Positions 11,234-21,086 of a stretch of DNA of 64,000 nt are shown one piece after another. Below the pieces are notes generated by a model. It did no database searches. It had not been told where the DNA came from and saw only the letters and a program-made list of their open reading frames with translations. The stretch covers positions 563,578,010 through 563,642,009 of the forward strand of contig NC_081413.1 in assembly GCF_030272615.1 (NCBI RefSeq), read 5' to 3'. A program made the translations under genes and the position numbers. Source of the DNA: Cryptomeria japonica (taxonomy: Eukaryota; Streptophyta; Pinopsida; Cupressales; Cupressaceae). How positions within the stretch are numbered: position 1 is the first letter of the stretch; each line of letters begins with the position of its first letter.

Positions 11234-12180
11234 CTAAAAATCTCTTCTTTTAAGGTCTTCTCTGGCCTTATACTTTTTTGCATTTTGTTGGAGAGTGGCT
11301 TTCACTATGTCATGTATGTCATTCATGGTGATAGCAAAGTCTTCACCCAATGCACTTCTCCCATCCATACCGCTGAGGTCCCTGAGTTCCAAGATATCTC
11401 TTGGATGGATACCATAAACAATTTCAAAGGGACTTTTATCTATACTTCTATTCACTGAATCATTGTATGCATAATCTTCTTGACTAATCACCAAATCCCA
11501 TGCTTGGCGAGACACCTTCATAAATTTCCCAAAGATTTGTTCACAACCTCAGTCTAACCATCAGTTTGAGGATGGTAGGTTGATGCGAAGGAAAAATGTG
11601 TCCCCAACTTCTTCCATAATGTTCTCCAAAAGTGTCCCACAAATTTGGATTCTCCATCAGTCACTATGTTGTGAGGTAGCCCATGGATTCTAACAACTTC
11701 TTTGAAGAACAACCTTGCAATGTGGGATGCATCATTTGTACATTTGCATGGCACAAAATGAGATATCTTACTGAACCTATCCACAATGACAAAGATGCTA
11801 TCAAATCCCCTTGGTGTCTTAGGGAGCCCTAACACAAAATCCATATTGATGCTTTCCCAAGGCCTATTGGGAATGGGAAGAGGTTGATATAACCTTGCAT
11901 TAGAAGACACACCCTTGGCTCTTTGACAAATAGGACAACTCTCTACAAACTTCCTAACATCAGTATGTACCTTTGGCCAATAATAATACCTTGTGACCTG
12001 CTCCAAGGTCTTATCAAGCCCAAAGTGATCTCCTAGACTTCCCTTATGTTTCTCCCTAATAATGTTCTCCATCATGGAGCATTTAGGTATGCATAACATG
12101 TTTCCCTTGAACAACAATCCTTCTTGCAATACATAGAAAAATTTGCATGGCAAGAGTTAGAAAAGTTCAAACAAAATTCA
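11234..12180 (-). pseudogene. Chromovirus integrase, zinc finger and catalytic core
   Basis: The - strand reads an HHCC-type region (EKHKGSLGDHFGLDKTL, then CPICQRAKG) and a DDE core with the first Asp in NMDFVLGLP, the second in IVTDGESKFV and the Glu just after a stop at about 11552-11554. That stop is TAG where the family normally has Gln. The core continues at 11234-11521 with DLVISQEDYAYNDSVN and FEIVYG blocks. Confidence 0.9.
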
Positions 12181-12189
12181 TAAATTTCT

Positions 12190-12817
12190 TTGAATTCACT
12201 ATCACCTTTGTACATGTCGTTGAGGGCATCTACTCCATGGTTTGTAACTGAATTTCTTGAATTGTGAGTATCCTTCTACTCAAGGCATCTGCTACCTTGT
12301 TTGATGTCCCTTTCTTGTGCTTGATGGTGAAGGTATATGACTACAATTGCTCCACCCATTTGATATGTCTCTGGTTCAATTTTTTTTGCCCATTCAAGAA
12401 GCTGAAGGCATGGTTGTCGGTGAAGACTATGAACTCCTCGGGTAGTAGGTAATGTCTCCACTTTTTGAGAGCCTGCACCATTGCATAAAGCTCCAAGTCA
12501 TATGTGGAGTACCTTTTCTTGGCCTCATTAATTCTCTCAAAGAAGAAATCAATTAGGTGTCCTTCTTGACGAAGGACTGCACCAATGGCTTGTTTTCTTG
12601 CATCACACTCCACTGTGAAGAGTTTGTTGAGTCAGGAAGTCTAAGGGTAGGAAAATCCACCACTTTTTTCTTCAAGTGCTCAAAACTCTGATTTGCCTTC
12701 TTTGTCCACATAAACTTACATTTCACTCCACCCTTGATGGTGTCAAGGATAGGGGCACATATGTGACTTAAACCCCTAATGAACTTTCGGTAGAATGTGG
12801 TTAATCTATAAAAGCTT
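12190..12817 (-). pseudogene. Chromovirus RNase H and C-terminal end of RT
   Basis: RNase H reads from 12613: ECDARKQAIGAVLRQEGH (first catalytic Asp), YDLELYAMVQALKKWRHYL (Glu) and VFTDNHAF (Asp). From 12817 to about 12620 the RT connection domain is recognisable, with a FYRKF block and TF.P.LDTIKG-like text in shifting frames. The RT upstream of 12817 was displaced by the Copia insertion and continues at 31854. Confidence 0.85.
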
Positions 12818-14063
12818 TGTTAATCTTAGAGGATCTGGTTAATACTAAGAGGGGGGGTGAATCAGTATTGACAACAATTTCAAACTTAAAACTTGAACTT
12901 ATAAAACTTCACCAAATCAATCATAAACCAATAATAAAACCATTTACCAATATCGGTATCTGTTGATCATCTGCTAATCTGATTTATCAAGTATGCACAT
13001 TAAGTGTTCATAAACCATGCATTAACTGAAAATAAAATATAACAACACATAAAAAAATTCACCATATGAACACCATGATTTTCACATGGAAACCCAAATA
13101 GGGAAAAACCATGATGGTAATTGGTACCTACAAAAATTGTTCACTCTTTTGGAATGTGCCCTGTTAGGAGCCTACCCCAGTTAGAAGCTTCAAAGATTCC
13201 CTATTAGGAGCAGACCTTGTTAGGAGTCACCCGATTAAGCGATTTAGATGATGAGCCCTGTTAGGATCAACCTTGTAAGAGGATTTAACACTTAGATGTT
13301 GAGCTACCCAATTAAGGAATTTACAATGTAAGGCCTGTTAGGACCTACCCGGTTAAGGGATTTTGACTATTGCAACTATTAGGGAACAACAGTGAATGAT
13401 TTGGGTATAGCACTTAACTGCTTGCTTGATTCGATCCAATTCTTCTTCAAATCTGCTACACTCTGGTTCAACTTCATACTCTTCTCAAAACCACCGACAC
13501 AACAAACATCAGTTGTACCTACCTAAATAACCTTTACAACGCAGCCAGTTATAAAACTCGAAGACTTACAACATAGATCATCATAGATCTTTTACAATTC
13601 ATTACAGATAATCATTGATCATCATATGGATCATTAAAATCAATTACAACCATTAAATGATCATCGCATCTCGATCTGATACTCTTTCAAACCCTTGGCT
13701 CATTTTGGTAATCACTTTGCACATTCCCAATAAATTCGCTCTTTGATCACACCAAAACATCATTCAAACACTTCACACAGTTTCAGCCATGTCATCACCA
13801 ACTTTTGAACTTGATGTAGATCACCACCAAACCAAAAAACATTACCGGTTATAAGAACTCTTTACCGGACCTTAAACCCTTCTTAAACCCTAAAAAAAAT
13901 ATAACAAAAATCATAAACATGACTTCTGGTAACCAAAACATGATGCAGTTCCAGTCAGTGACATATTAAAATGATACAAACTCACATTCCAAACCGCAAC
14001 ATTTCAATCATCACTAATCATCAAATCTAATCAAAGCATTTCCTCATTTACTGGTTAAGGTCC
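12818..14063 (-). repeat. 3' LTR of Copia B, left part
   Basis: It starts TGTTAATCTTAGAGGATC and parallels 30339-31600 closely, including the AAGAGGGGGGGTGAATCAG block, the CCATGATGG segment and the CCTGTTAGGAG-like units. It breaks at GGTCC (14059-14063), the left target duplication of the Tat element. Confidence 0.88.
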
Positions 14064-14888
14064 TGTATATGGTGAAAATGGATAACAACAATGATGAAAG
14101 ACTGAATGGATTCAACCACAAAACCCTAGCCTAACAACAACAAAGATCCACCATAACATATGAAGATTACTTAAGACAATGCAAATCAAATGAAATCACA
14201 AAGATTATACCATCACATGTCCAATAGGGTTGGGATCTCCATTCTTCCTATCTCCATTGATCTTGCTTGATATATTTGCTCTCATATTTTATGTGTGCAC
14301 AGGAGCTCAACAAAGAACGGAAATGTGGTTGCAAGTAGGATCGCATATGAAAGTGCAAAGCGTAGTCGGGGTTGAATGCATAGTGAGTGTAATCAATTGA
14401 TTAGGATGCATATATTGATTAGAATGATTGATTAGGGTTGATAATGAAGGAAGTATCCTCTTATATAGAAGACACTATAAGAAATGGAGGGAAAAGATTG
14501 AGAGGTGTAAAAGATAAATGGTCGGCTATGATTAGAGGGTAGGTAGAGGAAATAAGAAAATAATGAAAGGGTAGGTAGTGTAGGAATTAAGAGATGAATG
14601 ACATGTGTCAGAGGTGGAAAAAGCTAATGAACTAATTAAATAAATAAAGATTTATTTAATTAATAGAAGAAGTGGGATCAATTAAATAAATAAGATATTT
14701 ATTTAATTTAGGAAAAGGACAATTTAAATAAATAAATGTATTTATTTAAAAGAGAAATAAGGCTAGAAGAGGATAAATGAATTAATTAAATAAATAAATA
14801 TTTATTTAATTAATATAAGAATTAGGCTAAAATAATTAAATAAATAAAATATTTACTTAATTAGACATGACAATTTTAGGTGTCTACA
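14064..14888 (-). repeat. 3' LTR of the Tat element
   Basis: It runs from TGTATATGGTG to GGTGTCTACA on the + strand, so in element orientation it starts TGTAGACACC. Together with the 5' copy it brackets the element exactly. No coding sequence is seen. Confidence 0.93.
14633..14863. repeat. Five AT-rich inverted repeats in the Tat LTR
   Basis: Five successive palindromic blocks lie about 30-250 bases from the U3 end, separated by unique spacers of about 15-30 bases. Their arms are built from AATTAAATAAATA, TTTAAATAAATA or ATTAATTAAATAAA with 2-6-base loops. The same five occur at about 25253-25483 and, with changes, in the solo LTR at 9926-10158. Confidence 0.75.
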
Positions 14889-14902
14889 TTTTGCCCCTCT
14901 TT
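14889..14902 (-). other. Polypurine tract of the Tat element
   Basis: On the - strand AAAGAGGGGCAAAA abuts the start of the 3' LTR, the expected plus-strand primer. The second Tat element has nearly the same tract at 60799-60812, which fixes the orientation of both. Confidence 0.88.
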
Positions 14903-15244
14903 AAGACAATGCGGCTTGTCGCGTTGTTTCAAAGAAGATAAGATGAACTGATACAATGTTGCTCCAAGATGGGAATGATATGCCCCCTTGAGAGATTGGA
15001 TGAAAATGTCTGAAAAGATCGCAGACAATCTCTCGTTAAGAAATAAAGGCTAGAATGGACTGACTGGATAGAGTGACAAAATCACAGGATAAAGAAGTCT
15101 GACTCGGGAGATGAAGGCTAAGGCTAGGGCTAGGGCTAGGGCAGTCTATAAGATAGACCACGAGGGGAATACATCCTCATTGTCATCCACACATCCAAGA
15201 GATTAGAGTGCAGAGAGAGAATAGAGCAGCAACAGTCAGCAGCG

Positions 15245-16421
15245 ATGGCATTGGTGCATAGATTCAATCGCATTTGCCGATTTCAGAGGCCAAGAGATAC
15301 AAGAGAGTCGGTGAGTACCACAAAACCTCCTTGTACTTTGTCACAATAAATGTTGTCATTAATACATCTTAGGTAGTGCAATAAATGCATTTTAGAATAT
15401 ATCAAACAAGGTCAAAAAAAATGTTGAGGCACTTCTGTGCTGGTGCCAGGCATGTTTGTGCAATATGTAAGCGCGTTTATGTAATGAAAGCGCATTTATG
15501 TCAAAAATGTGCATTTATGTCTTTTAGGTCAAATCAGTAGTTCTGTGATGAACATAAGTTGTCAATTGGATAAACTTCTGAGAGGATACACTCAAGCAGG
15601 TCCTCTAGGGAAGACTAGGATAGATCGAGGCACTTTGTGATGAACAGGGAGTACCAAGACATAGTACTTTGTGATGAACAGGGAGTACTAATATGAGCAG
15701 CACTTTGTGATGAACAGTGAGTGCAAATGTGAGCAGCACTTTGTGATGAACAGTGAGTGCAAAAATGAGCAGCACTTTGTGATGAACAGGGAGTGCAAAC
15801 ATGTAGTACTTTGTGATGAACAGGGAGTACCACTAGGATAAATAGGAACACTTTGTGATGAACAGTGAGTGTCACTAGGATAAATAGCGCCATATGATAA
15901 ATATAAGCACTAGGATAAAGAGAAGCATTTTGTGATGAACATGGAATGTCACTATGACTAACATGATTGATTTGTTTGACTGCAGGAGGATCTACCTATG
16001 CTAGAGTCACAGGAGAGGTTCCCTTCGACTCAAAGTTTGTGAGCAGAGATGACATTCGAGGATAGAGCGACAGTTGAGGCCATGGGCTTGCGATACATTA
16101 TGTATGTGTTTGAATTCGGGCGAACATGGGATTGCTGACTTCATTAGTTGAGAGATGGCACTCAGAGATTTGCATGTTTCATTTGTCGATGGGTGAGATG
16201 ACAGTCACCTTAGAGGATGCATATAGAATAATGAGGATACTGATCGATGGGGAGTTGATTCCCTACGATCGAGACGAAGACAGGCATGCACTAAGACGAG
16301 GGTTGGACATGTGGCTTGGGATACCATGACACAGATAGGATTAGCACTACCAGCAGTGTTGGCAGGAGTGATCAATGGGTTCCTATGTTCGGATAGGGTG
16401 ACACGAGGATTGGTTGTGTAG
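15245..16421 (+). pseudogene. Antisense plant mobile domain (PMD) gene with one intron
   Basis: Exon 1 (15245-15310) starts ATG, 22 codons, and ends at a consensus donor (GTGAGT). The predicted intron is 15311-15985, with a CTAAC branch site at 15958-15962 and TGACTGCAG at the acceptor. Exon 2 continues in phase with EDLPMLESQ. The 16126-16329 frame gives LLTSLVERWHSEICMFHL, then GEMTVTLEDAYRIM, the hallmark of the PMD family (PF10536). Decay is shown by TGA at 16040-16042 and two frameshifts (near 16120 and 16315); the last block, WDTMTQIGLALPAVLAG, ends at TAG 16419-16421. It runs opposite to the host element. Antisense extra ORFs between pol and 3' LTR are known in Tat elements; a capture from a host gene is inferred. 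The intron would survive retrotransposition because it is not a splice unit on the element's own transcript. Confidence 0.8.
15630..15949. repeat. Eight-unit hairpin array with covarying arms
   Basis: Each unit is 25 bases: a 5-base arm, a constant 15-base loop close to TTGTGATGAACAGTG, and a 5-base arm. Unit starts are 15630, 15664, 15700, 15736, 15772, 15806, 15848 and 15925. Arms are GCACT/AGTAC (one mismatch), GTACT/AGTAC, GCACT/AGTGC three times, GTACT/AGTAC, ACACT/AGTGT and GCATT/AATGT (one G-T pair). A diverged partial copy of the loop lies near 15543. The array lies inside the predicted PMD intron and about 740 bases from the 3' LTR. Confidence 0.85.
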
Positions 16422-18023
16422 ATATATGTATTTTGACATCATTGTATCATGACACTTATGATTTTGATATATATATATGAGATGATTCATCTTTGCGGCA
16501 ACTATATGCATGTGTACCTATGTGATGCTTATGATATGGATGCAAATATGTACATGATAAAATGCAATATATTTTTGATCTTTTATGTTTTATATGCTAT
16601 GCTAATGTGAATGTATGAAATGCAAATGAATATGATACTACAAATGACTATTTACATGATGAAAATGTAAAATGTGGTAACATGTGTTGTGTGCAAGATG
16701 TGATGTAATTGTGGTATCTATATGTATGTATGAAATGCTTATATGTGGTAATGCAAGTGAAACTACATGAAATCCAAATTTTTTTGGTGTGTCGCTATAC
16801 TCAGTCGTGTGATAGTAGGCTACGTGGACTCGGGAAGGACAATGGAGGTCAATCAAGAAAGGGGGATGAAAGATAGAAGATATGGAAGTGAAAGAGCTTC
16901 TTGTGCATTATCATCATTGAGCTTTATTATGGCAAGTAGGTTATGACAATCGAGGCATATGTTGAACCTAGAAAGTCATTGTACCTATTTGCATGGAGAT
17001 AAGACAGTCTCAAACAAGGAATGCCCCAGTTCATACTAGACTCTCAGTGTCCTCATATCCTTAAACAAGTCATAGCATTACTAAGAGACAATCCACAGAC
17101 AGCAAAAGAAAAATAGGTGACGATACCCCATCCTTGCCTTTCTAGTCAAAGACATCCTAGAGATAGAATCTCTAGTCAGAGACATCCTCGAAAAGCTAAA
17201 AGACATGTCACCAGAAAGATAAAATCAAAAGAAAACCAAGACTCGACACCAACATTCACTGTAGTCCTCAAGTTTTCATGTCTCTTGTCACTTGTATAAG
17301 TCTTATTTGATTGTGGTCACAATGTTTACTTTCACAAAAAGGATAGATAGCACTGAACCATATGTTGTCTGAGTCTGTTGAAAGATTTGATTTGTTGAAG
17401 CCCATTTTTTGTTGTTGTGTCTCCTCTGAAACTGACTGAATACATGAAACTGATACTTTATTGTGGAGAAGACGGAACTTTATTGTGGATTGGCAATGCA
17501 AATGTTGCTTTATTGTGGATTGTGCGCGGATAGATTGAAGAAAACTAAAAGAAACTGCACTCCTCGAAACATGTGATGCTCCCAGTTCCACACCCATCAC
17601 TAGATGTAGGATTTGCCTTAGCCACAGATAGGATCTGATTTATTATGAATGGAAAGGGGTGAAAAGAGAGGTTTATTATGAATGGCGAACCAATCTTGGG
17701 TAAATCAATAACAAGCCATGATGGGAATGAGTAAGTTTATTATGAATGAATAGGTTGTGAGTGTGTGCAAAGTGAAAGGATGCAAGTGAATCCTGAAGGA
17801 GGGAGGAGCAATGTCTCTACACATGGTGCTGGTAACCCAGTTTTCATCATGGTACTTGCCCAGGGCGCCACCGAAGTGGTTTTCACTGTTGGACGAAATG
17901 TTTTTCTTTACTTTTTTTATTTTTTTGTTGTCACAAGGTTCCTGTTTGCCAGGTTTTCACCAAGTAAAGATTTTTATGTTTTTATGATTTTTTTTGTATT
18001 TTTGAAATTTTTGAATTTTTTTG

Positions 18024-18057
<34 letters not shown>

Positions 18058-18086
18058 TATTTTTAAAATTGGGATACTCTAGAGAG
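16422..18086. other. Noncoding 3' region of the Tat element
   Basis: No credible gene is seen. The region holds short dispersed repeats: TCTAGTCA-A/G-AGACATCCT twice near 17142-17190, TTTATTGTGGA three times near 17458-17520, and TTTATTATGAATG three times near 17639-17750. Segments around 16910 (TCATCATTGAGCTTTA) and 17820-17920 (TTGCCCAGGGCGCCACC) have counterparts in the second Tat element near 61865 and 63035-63120. Confidence 0.6.
18026..18056. repeat. T31 homopolymer (A31 on the coding strand)
   Basis: On the coding strand it lies some 30 bases after the integrase-tail stop codon at 18087. The surrounding sequence is A-rich on that strand, so simple slippage is the most likely origin. 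Confidence 0.8.
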
Positions 18087-19205
18087 CTATATGTAAAACT
18101 TGCGATGGTGCATGTTGTTGATAGCATCCTCCAAGGATTCACCCTCTGGGATTGAGAGTTGATATGCACTGGATCCATAAACTGTCGTGATGATGTAAGG
18201 ACCAAGCCAATTTGGTTCGAACTTGCCCTTCTTCTCTCTGTCTTGCTGATTTTTAGGATTTTCTCTGAGAAATAAGTCACCCACCTCAAATGTACGAGGC
18301 TTTACCTTGTGATTGTATTTGCATTGTTCCTTGACTGAATGATGTGTAGCTTGAGTGTCTGTCTTCCTTGATAAAGGAACTGAGATAGAATTACTAGTGT
18401 GTGGACTACACAGGCCCATATGCGTGTCATCTGAAGAATTTTGGGCATCCTTGATAACAAAGTCCTTCAAGGAAGCTCCATTAAAGGTCCATGATGTATC
18501 ACCAAAAGGGGATGGATGTGTGGAACAAGTGGATGAGTTATGAAGGCTTATGACTATGAAAAGAAGTGAAAGTAGGATAGCATGATGGAGACTTAGGATC
18601 AACAAGTGTGCTTTTTGACTTAAAATTTTAGAGCTTTTGCCCCCAGTTATTTTGGTATTAGGGGAGATCAACTCTTGCTCTTTTTGCTTCAAAGGATTTT
18701 TATCCTTAACTTTGATTTTTGTGGAGTCCAGTAGCTTTTGATTTTGATTTGGACTAAAGGACTTTTCTTTATTTTTGACTTGTAGATTTTTCTTTTCAAA
18801 GCTTGATTTTTGATCCCCAATGAGTAAGGGCTTTTGTAATTCTTTTTGATCCAAGTCTGGGAGAGGAGTGGATGATATGGTAAAGCTATGTGAGTTATCA
18901 AGAGGGCTGGTGATATGCTCCATAGATTCTTTGTTGGAACCACTCTTAGGACTATTGATATCAAGAGCTGCTTGCACCACTAGAGGAGATTTGCATTCAG
19001 ACTTAGTAGCCACAACACTAGGTGGTTCACCCCCAATTCCTCGCAAATTGTTTATAGATTGTTCATGTTGACTGAATATTTTAGGAGATAGTGGGAGTTG
19101 ATCAACATGAAAGATATACTCACCACATCCTAGGTCTTTAATCTTCAATTTTTCTTTGAGCTCTGCTTGTTTTGATGTAAAAGCTTTCAAGGATTCTGGA
19201 TCCAC
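18087..19205 (-). pseudogene. Linker fused to integrase C-terminal tail (Tat element)
   Basis: This uninterrupted 372-codon frame begins 54 bases after the preceding stop. Residues 1-100 continue the post-protease region typical of the family (SLKAFTSKQAELKEKLKIKD). Residues about 110-200 are a Lys/Ser/Gln-rich linker. A hydrophobic run near residues 200-222 (LLILSLHHAILLSLLFIVIS) looks like one membrane segment but may be chance. Residues about 300-372 are the integrase tail (RTFEVGDLFLREN, FEPNWLGPYIITTVYG). RT, RNase H and the integrase core should lie between and are missing. The frame equals that of gag and protease, so the junction is in phase. Confidence 0.8.
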
Positions 19206-19262
19206 ATATGCCGATGAAGGAATAGCCTCTCGATTGATTGGTATTGTTATTTCTGATCTAGG

Positions 19263-19622
19263 TCATAGATTGTTGCAATATATGAATGGATTTGGGTCAG
19301 CTTTGACGGTCACTTCAACTCCATTGTGTGGAGACTTGATACATTGATGATATGTTGAGGGAATAGCTCTCATTTCATGAATCCATGGACATCCTAGCAA
19401 CATATTGTATGTGAGATCTAGGTCTAGGACTTGACAAACCACATCCTTTGTAACTGGCCCAACTCTGACAGGTAAGGTGACTGTGCCTTTGGATGAACGC
19501 TCTTCCTCATCATATGCCTTGATGGTAATTTTATTTGTAGCATTCATAGCTTTTTCAAAATATCCCAATTGTTTAATGGTTCTCAATGTACAAATGTTTA
19601 GACCTACTCCTCCATCTATCAA
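19263..19622 (-). pseudogene. Tat element aspartic protease
   Basis: The frame begins with MIDGGVGLNICTL. The family usually shows a DGGA.VN.-type active-site block, so the catalytic Asp is present and the neighbouring residue is changed. Further on, DLDLTYNMLLGCPWIHEM is the second retropepsin signature (YN.LLG.PW) of plant Gypsy proteases. Frame-compatible stops at 19626 and 19263 (both TGA) separate it from gag and from the linker. Confidence 0.85.
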
Positions 19623-19625
19623 GAC

Positions 19626-20459
19626 TCATTTTATTTGGTGTTTGCGTAGGAAGGCTTCAATGTGTAAAGGTGCATTATGTGGTTGGCTCGCGAAGGCATC
19701 GTTAGCTTCTGTAAATGTAAGGGAGTGTAGAACGGAAAGGTATCCCACCATGGCTTGAAACTGGTCCACGTTCAGATTAGTAGGAACAGGCGTATCTCTC
19801 AAAATTTTGTCAAGAATGGCTTTATTTGTGGGGGATATGCGTAAGAGCTCAAGGATGGAGATGAGCGTGGGTGTCTTCCCTAACTGTTCTACAAGGTCAT
19901 ACTCAGGCTTGGTTGATGAGGAAGCAGTGTTTTTAGCTGGAGCACCTTGCAAAGTGAATTTACCTCGACGAGTTGTAACATTACATTTAGAGGTAGGTTC
20001 GGAAGAAGATCCAATGCCTTTTAGGAAAATCTTGGGTCTTTGGGTAGAATTCTCAGGCATTTTGGCCTTCATGATAATGGTAAAGACATAATTGTCCATC
20101 GAGATGTGATTGATAGTTGAATCATAGTTATAAGATGCTCTGGTATAGTTGGTCTGGTCATCTGTGGCTTTAGACTTTCCCTTGTCATGTTTTGGGAATG
20201 GTTCCTTAAACATCTCATGTTCTTGATTGGATGAGTGTCCCTCAATCTCAATGTCACCTCTATCAATGAGATCTTGTATGATGTTCTTCAGTCGATGACA
20301 ATTTCCTATTTTATGACCCTTGCTCTTATGAAATTCACAATACTCATCATCATTCCACCAATTTAGTTTAACCTTTGGTTCATATGGAAGAAAATCTGGA
20401 ATTGTTATTATCTTGTTTGCCACTAGCTTCTTGAAAACTGATTCTAGTGGTTCTCCCAA
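19626..20459 (-). pseudogene. Tat element gag, C-terminal part
   Basis: This contains CEFHKSKGHKIGNCHRLKN followed by IIQDLIDRGDI, the nucleocapsid-like Cys/His block of Tat gag, which replaces a standard zinc knuckle. An S/T-rich region then leads to a segment ending FLRKHQIK next to the protease. It is in frame with the upstream gag segments; TAA codons near 20470 and 20507 interrupt. Confidence 0.82.
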
Positions 20460-20504
20460 CGGGGTGTACTTCCTTCGTTACTTTGAAGTTGTTTGAGTAT
20501 TCAC

Positions 20505-21044
20505 TTAATTGTTTGTAGATCTTGATCCAGAAAAAACGATTTTGGGTTGCACTGTATTGGCATCAACAACACCATCATTGACTGTGTTCTTGTTTTTATT
20601 CCAAAATCTTAGCTTATCTTTTCCTTTATAGTCCTCTTTGTTTTCTTTGAATATTTTGATGATGCCTTGCTCAATTAGGACCTTCTCTGTTGCTAAGCCT
20701 TTTTCAATGACGTCCTTGAAGGTGGACAAACCAGCTTTCCTTAGATCATATCCAATGTCTTTGTTAACATTTTGGGTGAACATTTCTACCATTTGCTTTT
20801 GTGGAATTTCACAAGAGCATCTGCTGGCTAGATTCCTCCATCTTTGTAAAAATGATGAAAAAGACTCTCCATCTTTTTGCTTGGTGTTGCACAAAGTAGT
20901 GACTGATATGTCTGTCTCTATGTTGTATGAGAAATGTTGGATAAATGCCTCTGCTAAGTCACCCCATGACTTAATACCAGGTGGAAGTTGGGAGAACCAT
21001 TCCATAGCTTGATCAGCTAAGCTTTGTGGGAATAATCTCATCAA
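20505..21044 (-). pseudogene. Tat element gag, central Retrotrans_gag domain
   Basis: MMRLFPQSLADQAMEWFSQL, then DLAEAFIQHF and ESFSSFLQRWRNLASRC match the PF03732-type capsid region shared by Gypsy gag proteins, which forms the virus-like particle. It is joined to the N-terminal part through an in-frame TAG at 21087-21089. Confidence 0.88.
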
Positions 21045-21086
21045 ATATGTCTCTTTTGAAGCTACCTCAATGCAAGCTGTGAAAAA

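Noticed and set aside
15605-15893. Two - strand open frames with a repeated HHKVL-type peptide
   Set aside because: They are the translation of the tandem hairpin array in two frames. There is no start context, no homology and no conserved frame across units.
15630-15949. CRISPR-like array
   Set aside because: Units are degenerate, spacing varies from 34 to 77 bases, spacers are partly shared, and the context is a plant retrotransposon.
17765-18289. Overlapping frames rich in Phe or Lys around the T31 tract
   Set aside because: They are produced by the homopolymer and its T-rich surroundings; the only supported coding here is the integrase tail.
18540-18610. Envelope-like gene in the Tat element
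   Set aside because: A single hydrophobic stretch in a fused frame, without a signal peptide or a second membrane segment, is too little to support it.
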